From assembly GCF_009763245.1 (NCBI RefSeq), contig NZ_WKJZ01000001.1, forward strand, positions 2,434,941 to 2,498,940: a stretch of DNA of 64,000 nt, read 5' to 3'. Below the pieces are notes generated by a model, which made no database searches, was not told the origin of the DNA, and worked only from the letters and a program-made list of their open reading frames with translations. The position numbers were made by a program, and so were the translations under genes. Source of the DNA: Pseudomonas xionganensis. Lineage in GTDB: Bacteria; Pseudomonadota; Gammaproteobacteria; Pseudomonadales; Pseudomonadaceae. Below, piece after piece: positions 1-9,867 of this stretch. Positions within the stretch are counted from its first letter, which is position 1. The number at the start of each line of letters is the position of its first letter.

Positions 1-933
1 GATCATCCCACGCAGGGCCGGCAGCTCAGCGCGGATGTCCTCGATGGTCTGCAGGATATTGGCCCCGGTCTGGCGGTTGATCACCAGCAGCACGGCGTCC
101 TGATCGTTGTAGAACCCGCTGTTGTAACGGTCTTCCACCGCATCGGTGACGCTGGCCACATCGCCCAGGCGCACGGCGGCGCCGTTCTGGTAACGGATGA
201 TCAGCGGCAGGTAGTCGGCGGCACTTTCCAGCTGATCGCTGGCCTGCACCTGCCAGTGGCGTTGGCCGTCTTCCACCGCGCCCTTGGGCCGTTTGATATT
301 GGCCGCGGCAATGCGCTGGCGTACCTCATCCAGGGCAATACCGTACTGATCCAGCAGACGCGGCTCCAGAGCCACGCGCACCGCCGGCAACGAGCTGCCA
401 CCGATGGACACCTCGCCCACGCCGGCAATCTGCGCCAGTTTCTGCGCCAGGATGGTGGCGGCCACGTCGTACAGCTGGCCCTTGTCCAGCACCTCGCTGG
501 TCAGGGCCAGGACCATGATCGGCGCCTGGGACGGGTTGACCTTGCGGTAGCTGGGTGGCGTGCGCATACCGCTGGGCAGCATCTCGCTGGCGGCGTTGAT
601 GGCCGCCTGAACCTCGCGGGCGGCGGCGTTGATGTCCTTGTCCAGGTCGAACTGGATCATGATCCGCGTATTGCCCTGGCTGCTGCGGCTGTTCATCTGG
701 CTGATACCGGCGATGGTGCCCAGGGAACGCTCCAACGGCGTGGCCACACTGGAGGCCATGATCTGCGGGCTGGCTCCGGGCAGGCTGGCCTGCACGGTGA
801 TGGTGGGGAAATCCATCTGCGGCAGTGGCGCCACCGGCAATAAACCAAAGCTGACCCCGCCGAGCAGCAGAATGGCCAGGCTCAGCAGCAAGGTGGCCAC
901 CGGGCGGCGGATAAAGGGGGCGGAGAGATTCAT
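1..933 (-). CDS. muxC: RND efflux inner-membrane permease MuxC-like (partial, C-terminus off the left edge)
   Basis: This is the N-terminal 311 codons of an RND-family multidrug efflux permease, a proton-driven trimer in the inner membrane. It starts [17 protein letters not shown], the usual RND start with a short cytoplasmic helix and TM1, followed by the periplasmic pore domain with the typical PGASPQ and PLER segments. The frame is open to base 1, so the gene continues outside the window. It is the third gene of a muxA-muxB-muxC operon: two different permeases behind one adaptor is the hallmark of MuxABC-OpmB (MdtABC in enterics). An outer-membrane channel gene (opmB) would be expected just beyond the edge. 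Unusually, 133 bp holding a palindromic repeat separate it from muxB. The family is certain; the mux symbol rests on operon layout. Confidence 0.88.
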   Translation of the reverse strand, partial: MNLSAPFIRRPVATLLLSLAILLLGGVSFGLLPVAPLPQMDFPTITVQASLPGASPQIMASSVATPLERSLGTIAGISQMNSRSSQGNTRIMIQFDLDKDINAAAREVQAAINAASEMLPSGMRTPPSYRKVNPSQAPIMVLALTSEVLDKGQLYDVAATILAQKLAQIAGVGEVSIGGSSLPAVRVALEPRLLDQYGIALDEVRQRIAAANIKRPKGAVEDGQRHWQVQASDQLESAADYLPLIIRYQNGAAVRLGDVASVTDAVEDRYNSGFYNDQDAVLLVINRQTGANILQTIEDIRAELPALRGMI

Positions 934-949
934 GAGCCTACGCCCTGCT

Positions 950-1047
950 CCCTCTCCCATTTATGGGAGAGGGCTGGGGAGAGGGTCGCTGGCACCGCAC
1001 TACACCCGCCCTCTCCCCCGGCCCCTCTCCCGCACGCGGGAGAGGGG
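950..1047. repeat. GA/CT-rich composite palindromic repeat between muxB and muxC
   Basis: The gap between two operon genes is filled by a symmetric repeat. A perfect hairpin with 11-bp arms (950-960 and 963-973) is followed by a long-range inverted pair (976-985 with 1009-1018), and then by a second perfect hairpin with 12-bp arms (1022-1033 and 1036-1047). All arms share the core CCCTCTCCC/GGGAGAGGG. From memory, intergenic repeats of this type are common in Pseudomonas and Xanthomonas genomes. In mRNA it would form strong stems that could protect the upstream muxAB message or lower muxC expression; that role is inference. Confidence 0.75.
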
Positions 1048-1066
1048 AGCAAAAGCCATGCGCTGC

Positions 1067-4000
1067 TCATACCGCCACCCCTGCTGAGCTGCGCCCGGTC
1101 ATACGCCGCGACAGGCGATCGAAGTACAGGTAGATCACCGGGGTGGTGAACAGGGTCAGCACCTGGCTGACCAGCAGGCCGCCGACCATCACCAGGCCCA
1201 GGGGCTGGCGCAGCTCCGCGCCGGAGCCGCTGGCCAGCATCAGCGGGATGGCGCCAAACAACGCGGCCAGGGTGGTCATCAGAATCGGTCGAAAGCGCAG
1301 CAGCGCGGCCTGGTAGATCGCCGCTTCCGGCTGCATGCCCTGGTTACGCTCGGCGTCCAGGGCAAAGTCGATCATCATGATGGCGTTCTTCTTGACGATA
1401 CCGATCAACAGGATGATGCCGATAATGGCGATCAGGCCCAGGTCGTTGCCGGTCAAGAGCAGCGCGAGCAAGGCGCCCACCCCCGCCGAGGGCAGGGTGG
1501 AGAGGATGGTGATGGGGTGGATATAGCTCTCGTAGAGCACTCCCAGCACGATATACATGGTGACGATGGCCGCCAGAATCAGCAGCAGGGTCGAACTCAA
1601 CGAGGCGCGGAAGGCCTCGGCGGCGCCCTGGAACTGGCTCTGCACGCCAGGCGGCAGATTGAGCTCCTGCTGCACCCGCTCGATCACCTGCACCGCCTCG
1701 CCCAGCGACACCCCCGGCGCCAGGTTGAAGGACAGAGTCGCCGCCGGGAACTGACCGATATGGTTGATCACCAGCGCTGCGGCACCCTCCTCGATCCGCG
1801 CCAGGTTGCTCAGGGCCACCTGCTGACCATCGGCGCCGCGCACATGGATCTGCCGCAGCGCCGCCGGGCCGATGCTGCCGGCATCACGGCTTTCCAGCAC
1901 CACGCGGTACTGGCTTGACTGGGTGTAGATGGTGCTGATCTGGCGCTGGCCAAAGGCGTCGTACAGGGCATTGTCGATATCGGCGATGCTGATGCCCAGG
2001 CGCCCGGCCATGTCCCGGTCGATGTGCAGAAATACCTGCAGGCCGCGGGTCTGCAGATCGCTGGCGACATCGGTGAGTTGCGGCTGCTGGCTGAGGGCGT
2101 CGACCAGCTTGGGCACCCATTCGTCCAGCAGGCCATGATCCGGCGACTCCAGGCTGAACTGGAACTGGGTGCGGCTGACCCGGTCTTCGATGGTCAGGTC
2201 CTGCACCGGCTGCAGGTACAGCTCGATGCCGGGAATGCGCGCCAGCGCCGGGCGCAGGCGTTCGATCACCTGGCTGGCGCTGTGATCACGCTCGGCCCTA
2301 GGCTTGAGGTTGATCAGCAGGCGGCCACTGTTGAGCGTCGGGTTATCGCCATCCACACCGATGGAGGACGACAGGCTGGCCACTGCTTCGTCCTGCAGAA
2401 TCACCTCGGCCAGGCGCTGCTGGCGCTCGCTCATGGCGGCGAAGGAGATCGATTGCGGGGCCTCGGAAATGCCCTGGATCACCCCCGTGTCCTGCACCGG
2501 GAAGAAGCCCTTGGGCACCGCCAGATACAGCAGCACGGTGAGCCCCAGGGTGGCCACCGCCACCAGCAGGGTCAGGCCCTGGCGGGCCAGCACCCACTGC
2601 AACCAAAGGCCGTAGCGGGCAATCATGGCGTCGATAAAGGCCCCGGCGGCGCGGTAGAAGCGTCCTTCTTCCTCGGGTTTTTCCGCTTTAAGCAGGCGCG
2701 CGCACATCATCGGCGTCAGGCTCAGGGAAATTACCAGGGAGATGCCAATGGCCACCGCCAGGGTAATGGCGAACTCGCGGAACAGGCGGCCAACCACATC
2801 GGCCATAAACAGCAGCGGGATCAGCACCGCGATCAGCGACAGGGTCAGGGAGATCAGGGTAAAGCCGATCTGTTTGGCGCCCTTGAGCGCCGCATTCAGG
2901 GGCGTTTCACCGGCCTCCAGATGGCGGGCGATGTTCTCCAGCATGACGATGGCATCGTCCACCACAAAGCCGGTGGCGATGGTCAGGGCCATCAGGGTCA
3001 GGTTGTTCAGGGTAAAGCCGCACAGGTACATGACACCGAAAGTGCCGATCAGCGACAGCGGCACGACAATGGACGGGATGATGGTGGCGGATACCTTGCG
3101 CAGAAACAGAAAGGTCACCAGCACCACCAGGCTGATGGCCAGCAGCAGCTCGTTCTGCACCCCGCGCACGGCGGCGCGAATGGTTTCGGTGCGATCGGTC
3201 AGCAGGCTGACCTCGACACTGGCCGGCAGCCCTTCGCTGAGGCTGGGCAGCTGCGCCTTGATGCGGTCCACCACCTCGATCACATTGGCGCCTGGCTGAC
3301 GCTGCACATTGACCAGCACCGCTTCGCTCTGGTTGGCCCAGGCCGCCAGGCGCTGGTTTTCCGCGCCATCGACAATCTCGGCCACATCCTTGAGGCGCAG
3401 CGCGGCGCCGTCGTTATAGCCGAGGATCAGTTGCTCGTATTCCTCCACCGAGCGCAGCTGGTCATTGGCATCCAGTTGCGACACCCGGGTCGGGCCGTCG
3501 AAGTTGCCCTTGGGCTGGTTGACGTTGCTGGCGGTAATCAGGCTGCGCACATCCGCCAGGTTCAGGCCATAGGCGGCCAGGGCCTCGGGGTTAACGCGAA
3601 TGCGCACCGCCGGGCGTTGGCCACCGGCCAGGGTCACCAGGCCGACGCCGCTGGTTTGCGCCAGCTTCTGCGCCAGGCGGGTGTCCACCAGGTCGAATAC
3701 CTGGGGCAGCGGCAGGCTCTTGGAGGTGATGGCCAGGGTCAGCACCGGGGTATCGGCCGGGTTGACCTTGTTGTAGATGGGTGGCGCCGGCAGATCACCG
3801 GGCAGCAGGTTGCTGGCACTGCTGATGGCGGCCTGCACTTCCTGCTCGGCGATATCCAGGCCCATGTCCAGGTTGAAGCGCAGGGTGATCACCGAGGCGC
3901 CGCCGGAACTGGTCGAGGACATCTGCTTGAGGCCCGCCATCTGGCCGAAGCGCCGCTCCAGGGGCGCGGTCACCGCGCTGGTCATCACATCGGGGCTGGC

Positions 4001-4159
4001 GCCGGGATAGAGGGTCAGCACGCGGATGGTGGGGTAATCCACTTCCGGCAGGGCCGACACCGGCAGCAACCGATAGGCGATCAGGCCACAGAGGAAGATC
4101 GCCAGCATCAGCAGCGTGGTGGCCACCGGGCGCAGAATGAAGATGCGTGAGGCATTCAT
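1067..4159 (-). CDS. muxB: RND efflux inner-membrane permease MuxB-like
   Basis: A full-length RND multidrug transporter of 1030 residues, the usual family size. It begins [19 protein letters not shown] (TM1). The TM4 motif [14 protein letters not shown] carries the paired aspartates of the proton relay, and the last third has the repeated TM7-TM12 block including [14 protein letters not shown]. It pairs with MuxC as the second of two non-identical permeases sharing one adaptor. Its ATG overlaps the stop of muxA by 4 bp (ATGA), so the two are translationally coupled. The substrate cannot be read from sequence; MdtBC/MuxBC pumps are known for novobiocin, aztreonam, bile-salt-like compounds and some macrolides. 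Confidence 0.92.
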   Translation of the reverse strand: MNASRIFILRPVATTLLMLAIFLCGLIAYRLLPVSALPEVDYPTIRVLTLYPGASPDVMTSAVTAPLERRFGQMAGLKQMSSTSSGGASVITLRFNLDMGLDIAEQEVQAAISSASNLLPGDLPAPPIYNKVNPADTPVLTLAITSKSLPLPQVFDLVDTRLAQKLAQTSGVGLVTLAGGQRPAVRIRVNPEALAAYGLNLADVRSLITASNVNQPKGNFDGPTRVSQLDANDQLRSVEEYEQLILGYNDGAALRLKDVAEIVDGAENQRLAAWANQSEAVLVNVQRQPGANVIEVVDRIKAQLPSLSEGLPASVEVSLLTDRTETIRAAVRGVQNELLLAISLVVLVTFLFLRKVSATIIPSIVVPLSLIGTFGVMYLCGFTLNNLTLMALTIATGFVVDDAIVMLENIARHLEAGETPLNAALKGAKQIGFTLISLTLSLIAVLIPLLFMADVVGRLFREFAITLAVAIGISLVISLSLTPMMCARLLKAEKPEEEGRFYRAAGAFIDAMIARYGLWLQWVLARQGLTLLVAVATLGLTVLLYLAVPKGFFPVQDTGVIQGISEAPQSISFAAMSERQQRLAEVILQDEAVASLSSSIGVDGDNPTLNSGRLLINLKPRAERDHSASQVIERLRPALARIPGIELYLQPVQDLTIEDRVSRTQFQFSLESPDHGLLDEWVPKLVDALSQQPQLTDVASDLQTRGLQVFLHIDRDMAGRLGISIADIDNALYDAFGQRQISTIYTQSSQYRVVLESRDAGSIGPAALRQIHVRGADGQQVALSNLARIEEGAAALVINHIGQFPAATLSFNLAPGVSLGEAVQVIERVQQELNLPPGVQSQFQGAAEAFRASLSSTLLLILAAIVTMYIVLGVLYESYIHPITILSTLPSAGVGALLALLLTGNDLGLIAIIGIILLIGIVKKNAIMMIDFALDAERNQGMQPEAAIYQAALLRFRPILMTTLAALFGAIPLMLASGSGAELRQPLGLVMVGGLLVSQVLTLFTTPVIYLYFDRLSRRMTGRSSAGVAV

Positions 4160-5355
4160 GGCGCGGGCTGCTGCACCTGAGCCGGGGCACCGGCTGGATC
4201 ACTGATGACCTCAACCTGATTGCCGCTGCGCAGGCGATCGGTGCCTTCCAGCACAACGCGCTGACCCGGCTGCAAGCCGCTGCCGATAACCGTCTGCGCA
4301 CCGTCACTGGCCGCCACCTGCACGGCCTGCATATAGACCTTGTCCTCATCATCCAGGCGATAGACAAAGCTGCCATCGGGGCCGAACTGCAGCGCGGCGG
4401 AAGGGATCAGGGTTGCTTGCTGCAGGGTTTGCAGCTGCAGGCGGATATTGACGAACTGGTTGGGAAACAGGCGCTCATCGGCGTTCTCGAAACGCGCCTT
4501 GAGCTTGACCGTGCCGGTGGCGATATCGATCTGGTTGTCCAGGCTCTCCAGCTCACCAGTGGCCAGCAGGCGCTGCTCGCTGCGATCCCAGGCCTCGACG
4601 CTCAGTTTGCGCCCTGCCCTTATCTGCTCGACCAGCGCCGGCAGCTCGGCTTCCGGCAGGCTGAACATCACCGCGATGGGGGTGGTCTGGGTAATCACCA
4701 CCAGGGGCGTGCTGTCGCCACTGCCGAGCAGATTGCCCACATCGGCCTGACGCAAGCCCAGACGCCCGGCGATCGGGGCGCGAATATCGGTGTAATCCAG
4801 ATTCAGGCGGGCATTGGCCACCTGGGCCTGCAGGCTCTTGAGGCCGCCACGCAGCTGATTGACCAGGGCTTCCTGGGTGTCCAGGGTCTGTTTGGCAATG
4901 GACTGTTCGGCATGCAGACCGCGGTAGCGGGCCAGATCACGCTCGGCACCGGTAAGCTGCGCCTGATGTTCCTGCAGAGCGCCTTCGGCCTGTTGCAGGG
5001 CAATCCGATAGGCCCGTGGGTCGATCTGCGCCAGCAGCTGGCCCGCTTCGACCTGCTGGCCTTCCTCGAACAGCAGCTTGAGCAATTCGCCTTCGACGCG
5101 ACTGCGCACATGCACGGTGTTGTAAGCCGTCACCGTACCCAGGGCCTTGAGCTGCACGTTGAAATTGCCCTGCTCGACCGGTGCCACGCGCACCGGCACC
5201 GGCCCGCCATCGCGCCAGCGGCCACCCGGTTGCGGGGCACTGGGTGCGGGCCAGAACCACCACAGCAGCAGGGCCAGCAATGTCAGCATGATCAGGCCAA
5301 GCAGCCATTGGCGGCGCTGCTGTTTGGCGGGGGTATGGAGCGGAGTATCAGGCAT
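4156..5355 (-). CDS. muxA: RND efflux periplasmic adaptor MuxA-like
   Basis: A membrane-fusion (HlyD/AcrA-type) protein that bridges the RND permeases to an outer-membrane channel. The chosen start gives 399 residues, beginning [21 protein letters not shown] element lies 8 bases upstream of this ATG, whereas the upstream in-frame ATG at 5394 has no ribosome site. An N-terminal hydrophobic segment ([18 protein letters not shown]) anchors it. The alternating lipoyl and alpha-hairpin halves follow ([20 protein letters not shown], then [20 protein letters not shown]). It ends in a Pro/Gln-rich tail typical of MdtA/MuxA. It is the first gene of the operon, so the promoter should lie between 5356 and about 5470, which also holds the tpx terminator. 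Confidence 0.9.
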   Translation of the reverse strand: MPDTPLHTPAKQQRRQWLLGLIMLTLLALLLWWFWPAPSAPQPGGRWRDGGPVPVRVAPVEQGNFNVQLKALGTVTAYNTVHVRSRVEGELLKLLFEEGQQVEAGQLLAQIDPRAYRIALQQAEGALQEHQAQLTGAERDLARYRGLHAEQSIAKQTLDTQEALVNQLRGGLKSLQAQVANARLNLDYTDIRAPIAGRLGLRQADVGNLLGSGDSTPLVVITQTTPIAVMFSLPEAELPALVEQIRAGRKLSVEAWDRSEQRLLATGELESLDNQIDIATGTVKLKARFENADERLFPNQFVNIRLQLQTLQQATLIPSAALQFGPDGSFVYRLDDEDKVYMQAVQVAASDGAQTVIGSGLQPGQRVVLEGTDRLRSGNQVEVISDPAGAPAQVQQPAP

Positions 5356-5471
5356 GGGGGGATCACTTCCTTGGCGAGCCTGAACGATAGGCATTATCGG
5401 GCGCCAGGCAAAGCATCTTTACCGCCTATTTACCTTTCACTTACAGAGCTAACTGCCTGAGCCATAAACAA

Positions 5472-5496
5472 AAACGGCCCGCATCGCGGGCCGTTT
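5472..5496 (-). terminator. Rho-independent terminator of tpx
   Basis: A perfect 11-bp stem (5472-5482 with 5486-5496) with a 3-base loop lies 17 bases past the tpx stop. Read on the minus strand it is followed by a T-rich run (TTTTTGTTTA). It separates tpx from the mux operon on the same strand. Confidence 0.85.
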
Positions 5497-5513
5497 CAGT
5501 CTATTGCAGGGTA

Positions 5514-6014
5514 TTACTTGAGCGCGGCCAGGGCGGCGGCATAGTCCGGCTCGTCGGCAATTTCGCTCACCAGCTCGCTGTGCAGCACCTTGTCGTTCTC
5601 ATCCAGCACCACCACGGCGCGGGCGGCCACGCCGACCAGCGGACCGGACGCGATGGCCACACCGTAGTTCTTGAGGAACTCGGCGCCGCGCATGGTCGAC
5701 AGGTTGATCACCTTGTCCAGGCCTTCGGCACCGCAGAAGCGCGCCTGGGCGAACGGCAGGTCGGTGGAGATGCACAGCACCACGGTGTTGGCCAACTGGC
5801 TGGCTTCGGCATTGAACTTGCGCACCGAGGTGGCGCAGGTCGGGGTGTCGACGCTGGGGAAGATGTTCAGCACCTTGCGCTTGCCGGCCAGGCTGGCCAG
5901 GCTGATATCGCTAAGGTCGCCGCCCACCAGGCTGAAAGCCGGAGCCTGCTGACCTGCTTGCGGCAACTGGCCGGCGACTTCGACAGGGGAACCTTTGAGA
6001 GTGACTTGTGCCAT
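5514..6014 (-). CDS. tpx: Thiol peroxidase (atypical 2-Cys peroxiredoxin)
   Basis: Tpx reduces hydrogen peroxide and organic (lipid) hydroperoxides using thioredoxin. The 166-residue length is exactly that of the family. The peroxidatic cysteine is C60 in the motif [15 protein letters not shown] and the resolving cysteine is C94 in ARFCGAEG, matching the C60/C95 arrangement of the E. coli enzyme. The start at MAQVTLKG is favoured because AAGGA sits 9 bases upstream; two further ATGs upstream in frame would add residues with no family counterpart. It is a single-gene unit with its own terminator. Confidence 0.95.
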   Translation of the reverse strand: MAQVTLKGSPVEVAGQLPQAGQQAPAFSLVGGDLSDISLASLAGKRKVLNIFPSVDTPTCATSVRKFNAEASQLANTVVLCISTDLPFAQARFCGAEGLDKVINLSTMRGAEFLKNYGVAIASGPLVGVAARAVVVLDENDKVLHSELVSEIADEPDYAAALAALK

Positions 6015-6201
6015 GGGCATGATCCTTATGGTGGTGAGGGAGTGGTAGAACAGTAAGGGCGGGAATCGGCCCTTTGGCAAGCTGCGCAGGCATTGCCGAA
6101 GCAAGCTGACCGAGAAGTCAGACTACTACGGGGCGCGCTGCGGCACATTTCTCGCGCAGCTTTATAACGCCGTCCGCAGCGCAGCAGACAGGATCCATGG
6201 G

Positions 6202-9200
6202 CTAAAAGTCCCGCCGGTAGAAAATATCCAGTGAGCTGGCCAGACCACTGGCGGCTTCCAGATAGAGCTTGCGCGTCAGGTCGTAACGCAAAGCAAGGGT
6301 GCCGGCCGGCTCGAATACCCCGACGCCATAACGCAGGCTCAAGCGCTCGGAAAGTTGCCCACTGGCCACCACACTGGTGGTCAGGCCGCTGCCTTCGGTG
6401 TCCATCTGAAAGTCGCCAATGCCCAGGGTTTCGGCAATACCGGTGAACAGCGGCGAGGTGCCAGCCATGCCCAGGGCCAGGGCGGCCTGAGCCAGCATCG
6501 CACTGTCACCACCGCCCTGCCCCAGGGGGCGGCCCATCACCAGATAGGACAGGGCCTGCTCCTGACTCATGGCTGGTTCGGAAAACACCTCGCTGCGCGG
6601 CTGCTCGGCGCTGCCGGACAGACGCAGACCGGCCACCACGCCATCGACACGGCGGATGGCCTCGACATCGAGGAACGGCTGGCCGATGGGGCCGGCAAAC
6701 AGCAGGCGCGCCCGGCGAATATTCAGGCGCTGACCGTAGGCCCGAAAGCGCCCCTTGTTCAGCTGCAGCTCGCCGCGGGTGTCCAGGTTGTCGCCGATAT
6801 GCACACGCCCCGCCAGCTCGGCATCCAGGCCAAAACCGCTAAAGCTCAGGCGCTCACGGCCCACCTGCACATCGATATCCATGCGCACATCCATGCTGCT
6901 GGCGGTGTCCGGCTCGCGCCCGACTATCTGCGCATCCTGGGAAACCTGCACGGTGGAAGGCGGTAGTTCACGTATTGCAATGGCGCCACGGGGGATATCC
7001 ACCCGGCCCTGCACCGATAACTGCTGATCCTGCAGCCCCAGGCGCAGGTCACTGTCCAGTTGCAGCTGGGCATAGGGTTCGACCCGCAGCGGCAGATCAG
7101 TGCCGCGCACTTGCAGCTCACCGCGCAGCCCTTCGGCCCAGTGCAGCTCACCGTCCAGGCGGCCCTGGCCCTGTTCGCCGCTGCGCCAGTTGCCGTCCAG
7201 TTGCAGCTGGTTGCCGCGAATCTGTGCCTGCAACTGCAGCTGGCTGAATTCGATGGGCAGTTGGCTGCCGCCAATCTCGCCATCACTCAGGCGTACCTGG
7301 CCCTGCACCTGGGGCGCCAGCAGGGTGCCAGACAGCGTCCCCTGGCCGTCCAGCTGGCCCACCAGACGCTCGACCAGAGGTAGAAAGGGCCGGGCGATGG
7401 CCAGGTCCAGGTGCTCCAGACGAAAACTGCCCGTCAGTGGCTTGGCCGCCGGGCGCGGATCAAGCTGCGCCTGCAGCGACAGGTTGCCCAGGCGCGGCCC
7501 ACGCAACTCGATCAGGTTGTCGATGCGCTGCGGGCGCAGCTGGCTGCTCAGGCGCAAGCTGCTGTAGGCAAAGTCCAGCCATTGTCCCTGCTCCAGGACC
7601 TGCCAGGTGCCGCTGCCGGCATCCAGTTCGATCTGCCCTGTGGGGCCGCTGCTGGGCAGATCCAGCTGCAACTCGCCATTGAGCTGGCCCTGCCAGCGGA
7701 AGTCCTGCGGCAGGGCGCGGCTCAGGCTGGTCATGGGCAGATCACGCAGGTGATAACGCAGACTGGGCTCGGGTAACAGGCGCTGGTTGTCCGCACACAG
7801 GCTGGCCGCGCCGGAACGCCAGCAGTGCGCGCCCAGGTTGAGCCGGCCATCGGCCAGACGCTCCAGGCTGGCCGGCTGCTGCAGGCGCCAGTCCTGGCCG
7901 GAACTGCTCAGCTCGCCGCGACTGAGGCGCCCACGCCAGTCACCCTGATTGAGGCCGCCCTCCAGGGCCAGCAGGCTATCGAGTTGCGGGCCGCTCAGAC
8001 TCAGCTCCAGCTGATGCTGCTGCAGGTTACCGGAGCCTTGCAGGCGTAGTTGCCCCAGTTCGCTATCGCCGCTGGCCAGGCCCCTGCCCTGCAGATTGAG
8101 CGCGCCACGCTGGGCGGCATCCAGGCTGGCACTGAGCTGCAGCGCTTGCAGGCGCTGCTCGCCATAGACCAGGCGCTGGCCATTGAGGTTGAACTGGCCC
8201 TGAGGCGCGCTGAGGCTGCCGGCCAGCTTTAGCTGCCCCTCCAGCCGGCCCTGCAGACCTGGCCAGAGTTGCCCCAGGCGCGGCAGGCGCAAGCTGAACT
8301 GTCCCTGCAACTGCTCCTGCAGGTGGCCCTGGCCGTCGATCCGGTTATCCCCCAGGCGCAGCTGCAAGGCACTGAGTTCCCAGCGCTGCGCCTTACCACT
8401 CAGGCGGGTCTGCAGCCGGGCCGGTTGACCGCGCAGGCGACCGTCAAGGTCGATAGCGGTGTCCAGTTGCAGCTGATCATCGACCAGGCTGCCCTGGCTC
8501 TGGACAGTGCCGTCCAGGGTGCCGGGTAACTCGGCCAGCCAGTAGGCCGGGTCCAGCCCGCTGACCTGCAACTGCGCCTGCCACTCCAGCGCGCCGGCAA
8601 ATCCCAGGCGGGCCTGGCCTTCAACCCGGCCCTGGCCGGCAGCTAGTTTCACTTCGGGCAGAAAGACCTGGGTCAGGTCGCCACTAAGCGGGCTCTGCAG
8701 GCTAAAGGCGCCCGCCGGGCCGTCCAGCTCGGCGGCGAAATAACCCAAGTAATTGCCCTGCGCGTAAGCCAGCTCACCCTGCAGGGTACGCAGGATCACG
8801 GGAGGCGGCTGTTCCATGGGATAAAGGCGTTGCCAGGGGAAATCCTGCCAACTGAAGCGGCTGTCCACACTCAGGGCTTGCTGCCAGTCCAGCTCGCCAC
8901 TGAGTTCGATCTGCTGCTGATCTTCTGCACTTAAACGCAGTTGCTCCAGTTGCATACCCTGGGCATTGAGTAAGGCCTGTAGCGCCAGGGCGACCGGCTC
9001 GGCCTCGCTGCCCAGGCCAGCGCTGCCTTTGATCCGGTAACCGGCCTGCAGATCTCCCTTGGCCGTAAGTTGCAGCTGCTGCAGGCGCAGGGTTTGCGGC
9101 AGCTCGGCGCTGGCCTTGAAGCTGTCGACCTCAAGGTTCAACTGGGCCGGCAGGTGCTCGGCCAGGGCCTGTACCTCGCCACTGAGGCGGCCATCCAGAT

Positions 9201-9867
9201 AGCCACTGCTTTCTACCTGCAACTGCAGACGCTGACGCAGATTGCCACTGACTTGCAGCGCCAGGTTCCAGGCCTGCTGCTCCACCTCGGGCAGCTGCAG
9301 CGCACCGCTCAGCGCCAGCGGCCAGTCGCCGCGGGTATCGACCTGGCCTTGCAGTTCCAGCGTCAGATCGTCCCTGAGCAGGGCCAGACGCTTGATCTGC
9401 AGGCCCTGGGCGGTCCAGCCGGCGCTTAGCTGAAGTTCTCGCAGCTGTTCGGCGTTGTTGAGCCAGAGACTGCCCAACTGCAGCTGTTCGAGCTTGAGAC
9501 TCAGGGGCAAGGACAGCTCGGGCAGCGTAATAGGTTGACTGTCAGCAGGCTCGTCGGCGGCAAAGTGCATATCCAGACGCTCGGCCTGCAGGCGCTCGAT
9601 GCACAGCTGCCAACGCAACAGACAGGCCGGCGACCAGCTGATCGCCAGGGCTTTGATCTCGATGCGATCCTGACCCTGCTGCCAAACCAGCTGCTCGGTC
9701 TGCCAGTTGCCTCCCAGGTGCCCACTAAAGCCCTCGCTGCTCAGACCCGGCAGCTGCTGCAACAGCCAGCGGCCGGCACTTTCATTACCCAGTAAAAAGC
9801 CTAGCCCCAGCACCACGGGTATCAGCAGCGCAAGCGACGCCAGCCAGGCACGGCGCAACCCGTTCAC
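6202..9867 (-). CDS. tamB: Translocation and assembly module inner-membrane component TamB
   Basis: TamB is a very long periplasm-spanning protein, anchored in the inner membrane, that works with TamA. It is implicated in autotransporter and beta-barrel assembly and in phospholipid transport to the outer membrane. The 1221-residue product has one N-terminal membrane anchor (roughly residues 8-27, ALLIPVVLGLGFLLG). A long run of amphipathic beta-strand repeats rich in LQL/GQL follows, forming the lipid-conducting groove. The conserved C-terminal DUF490 domain ends in FYRRDF, a terminal Phe typical of the family. Its ATG overlaps the tamA stop by 4 bp. The repeats give strong leucine/glutamine bias and long spurious frames on the other strand. 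Confidence 0.93.
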   Translation of the reverse strand: MNGLRRAWLASLALLIPVVLGLGFLLGNESAGRWLLQQLPGLSSEGFSGHLGGNWQTEQLVWQQGQDRIEIKALAISWSPACLLRWQLCIERLQAERLDMHFAADEPADSQPITLPELSLPLSLKLEQLQLGSLWLNNAEQLRELQLSAGWTAQGLQIKRLALLRDDLTLELQGQVDTRGDWPLALSGALQLPEVEQQAWNLALQVSGNLRQRLQLQVESSGYLDGRLSGEVQALAEHLPAQLNLEVDSFKASAELPQTLRLQQLQLTAKGDLQAGYRIKGSAGLGSEAEPVALALQALLNAQGMQLEQLRLSAEDQQQIELSGELDWQQALSVDSRFSWQDFPWQRLYPMEQPPPVILRTLQGELAYAQGNYLGYFAAELDGPAGAFSLQSPLSGDLTQVFLPEVKLAAGQGRVEGQARLGFAGALEWQAQLQVSGLDPAYWLAELPGTLDGTVQSQGSLVDDQLQLDTAIDLDGRLRGQPARLQTRLSGKAQRWELSALQLRLGDNRIDGQGHLQEQLQGQFSLRLPRLGQLWPGLQGRLEGQLKLAGSLSAPQGQFNLNGQRLVYGEQRLQALQLSASLDAAQRGALNLQGRGLASGDSELGQLRLQGSGNLQQHQLELSLSGPQLDSLLALEGGLNQGDWRGRLSRGELSSSGQDWRLQQPASLERLADGRLNLGAHCWRSGAASLCADNQRLLPEPSLRYHLRDLPMTSLSRALPQDFRWQGQLNGELQLDLPSSGPTGQIELDAGSGTWQVLEQGQWLDFAYSSLRLSSQLRPQRIDNLIELRGPRLGNLSLQAQLDPRPAAKPLTGSFRLEHLDLAIARPFLPLVERLVGQLDGQGTLSGTLLAPQVQGQVRLSDGEIGGSQLPIEFSQLQLQAQIRGNQLQLDGNWRSGEQGQGRLDGELHWAEGLRGELQVRGTDLPLRVEPYAQLQLDSDLRLGLQDQQLSVQGRVDIPRGAIAIRELPPSTVQVSQDAQIVGREPDTASSMDVRMDIDVQVGRERLSFSGFGLDAELAGRVHIGDNLDTRGELQLNKGRFRAYGQRLNIRRARLLFAGPIGQPFLDVEAIRRVDGVVAGLRLSGSAEQPRSEVFSEPAMSQEQALSYLVMGRPLGQGGGDSAMLAQAALALGMAGTSPLFTGIAETLGIGDFQMDTEGSGLTTSVVASGQLSERLSLRYGVGVFEPAGTLALRYDLTRKLYLEAASGLASSLDIFYRRDF

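Noticed and set aside
2024..4150. A 708-codon open frame on the plus strand opposite muxB
   Set aside because: It is a shadow of high-GC codon bias in muxB. Its composition (Gln, His, Gly, Asp rich), lack of ribosome site and the full RND motifs on the other strand rule it out.
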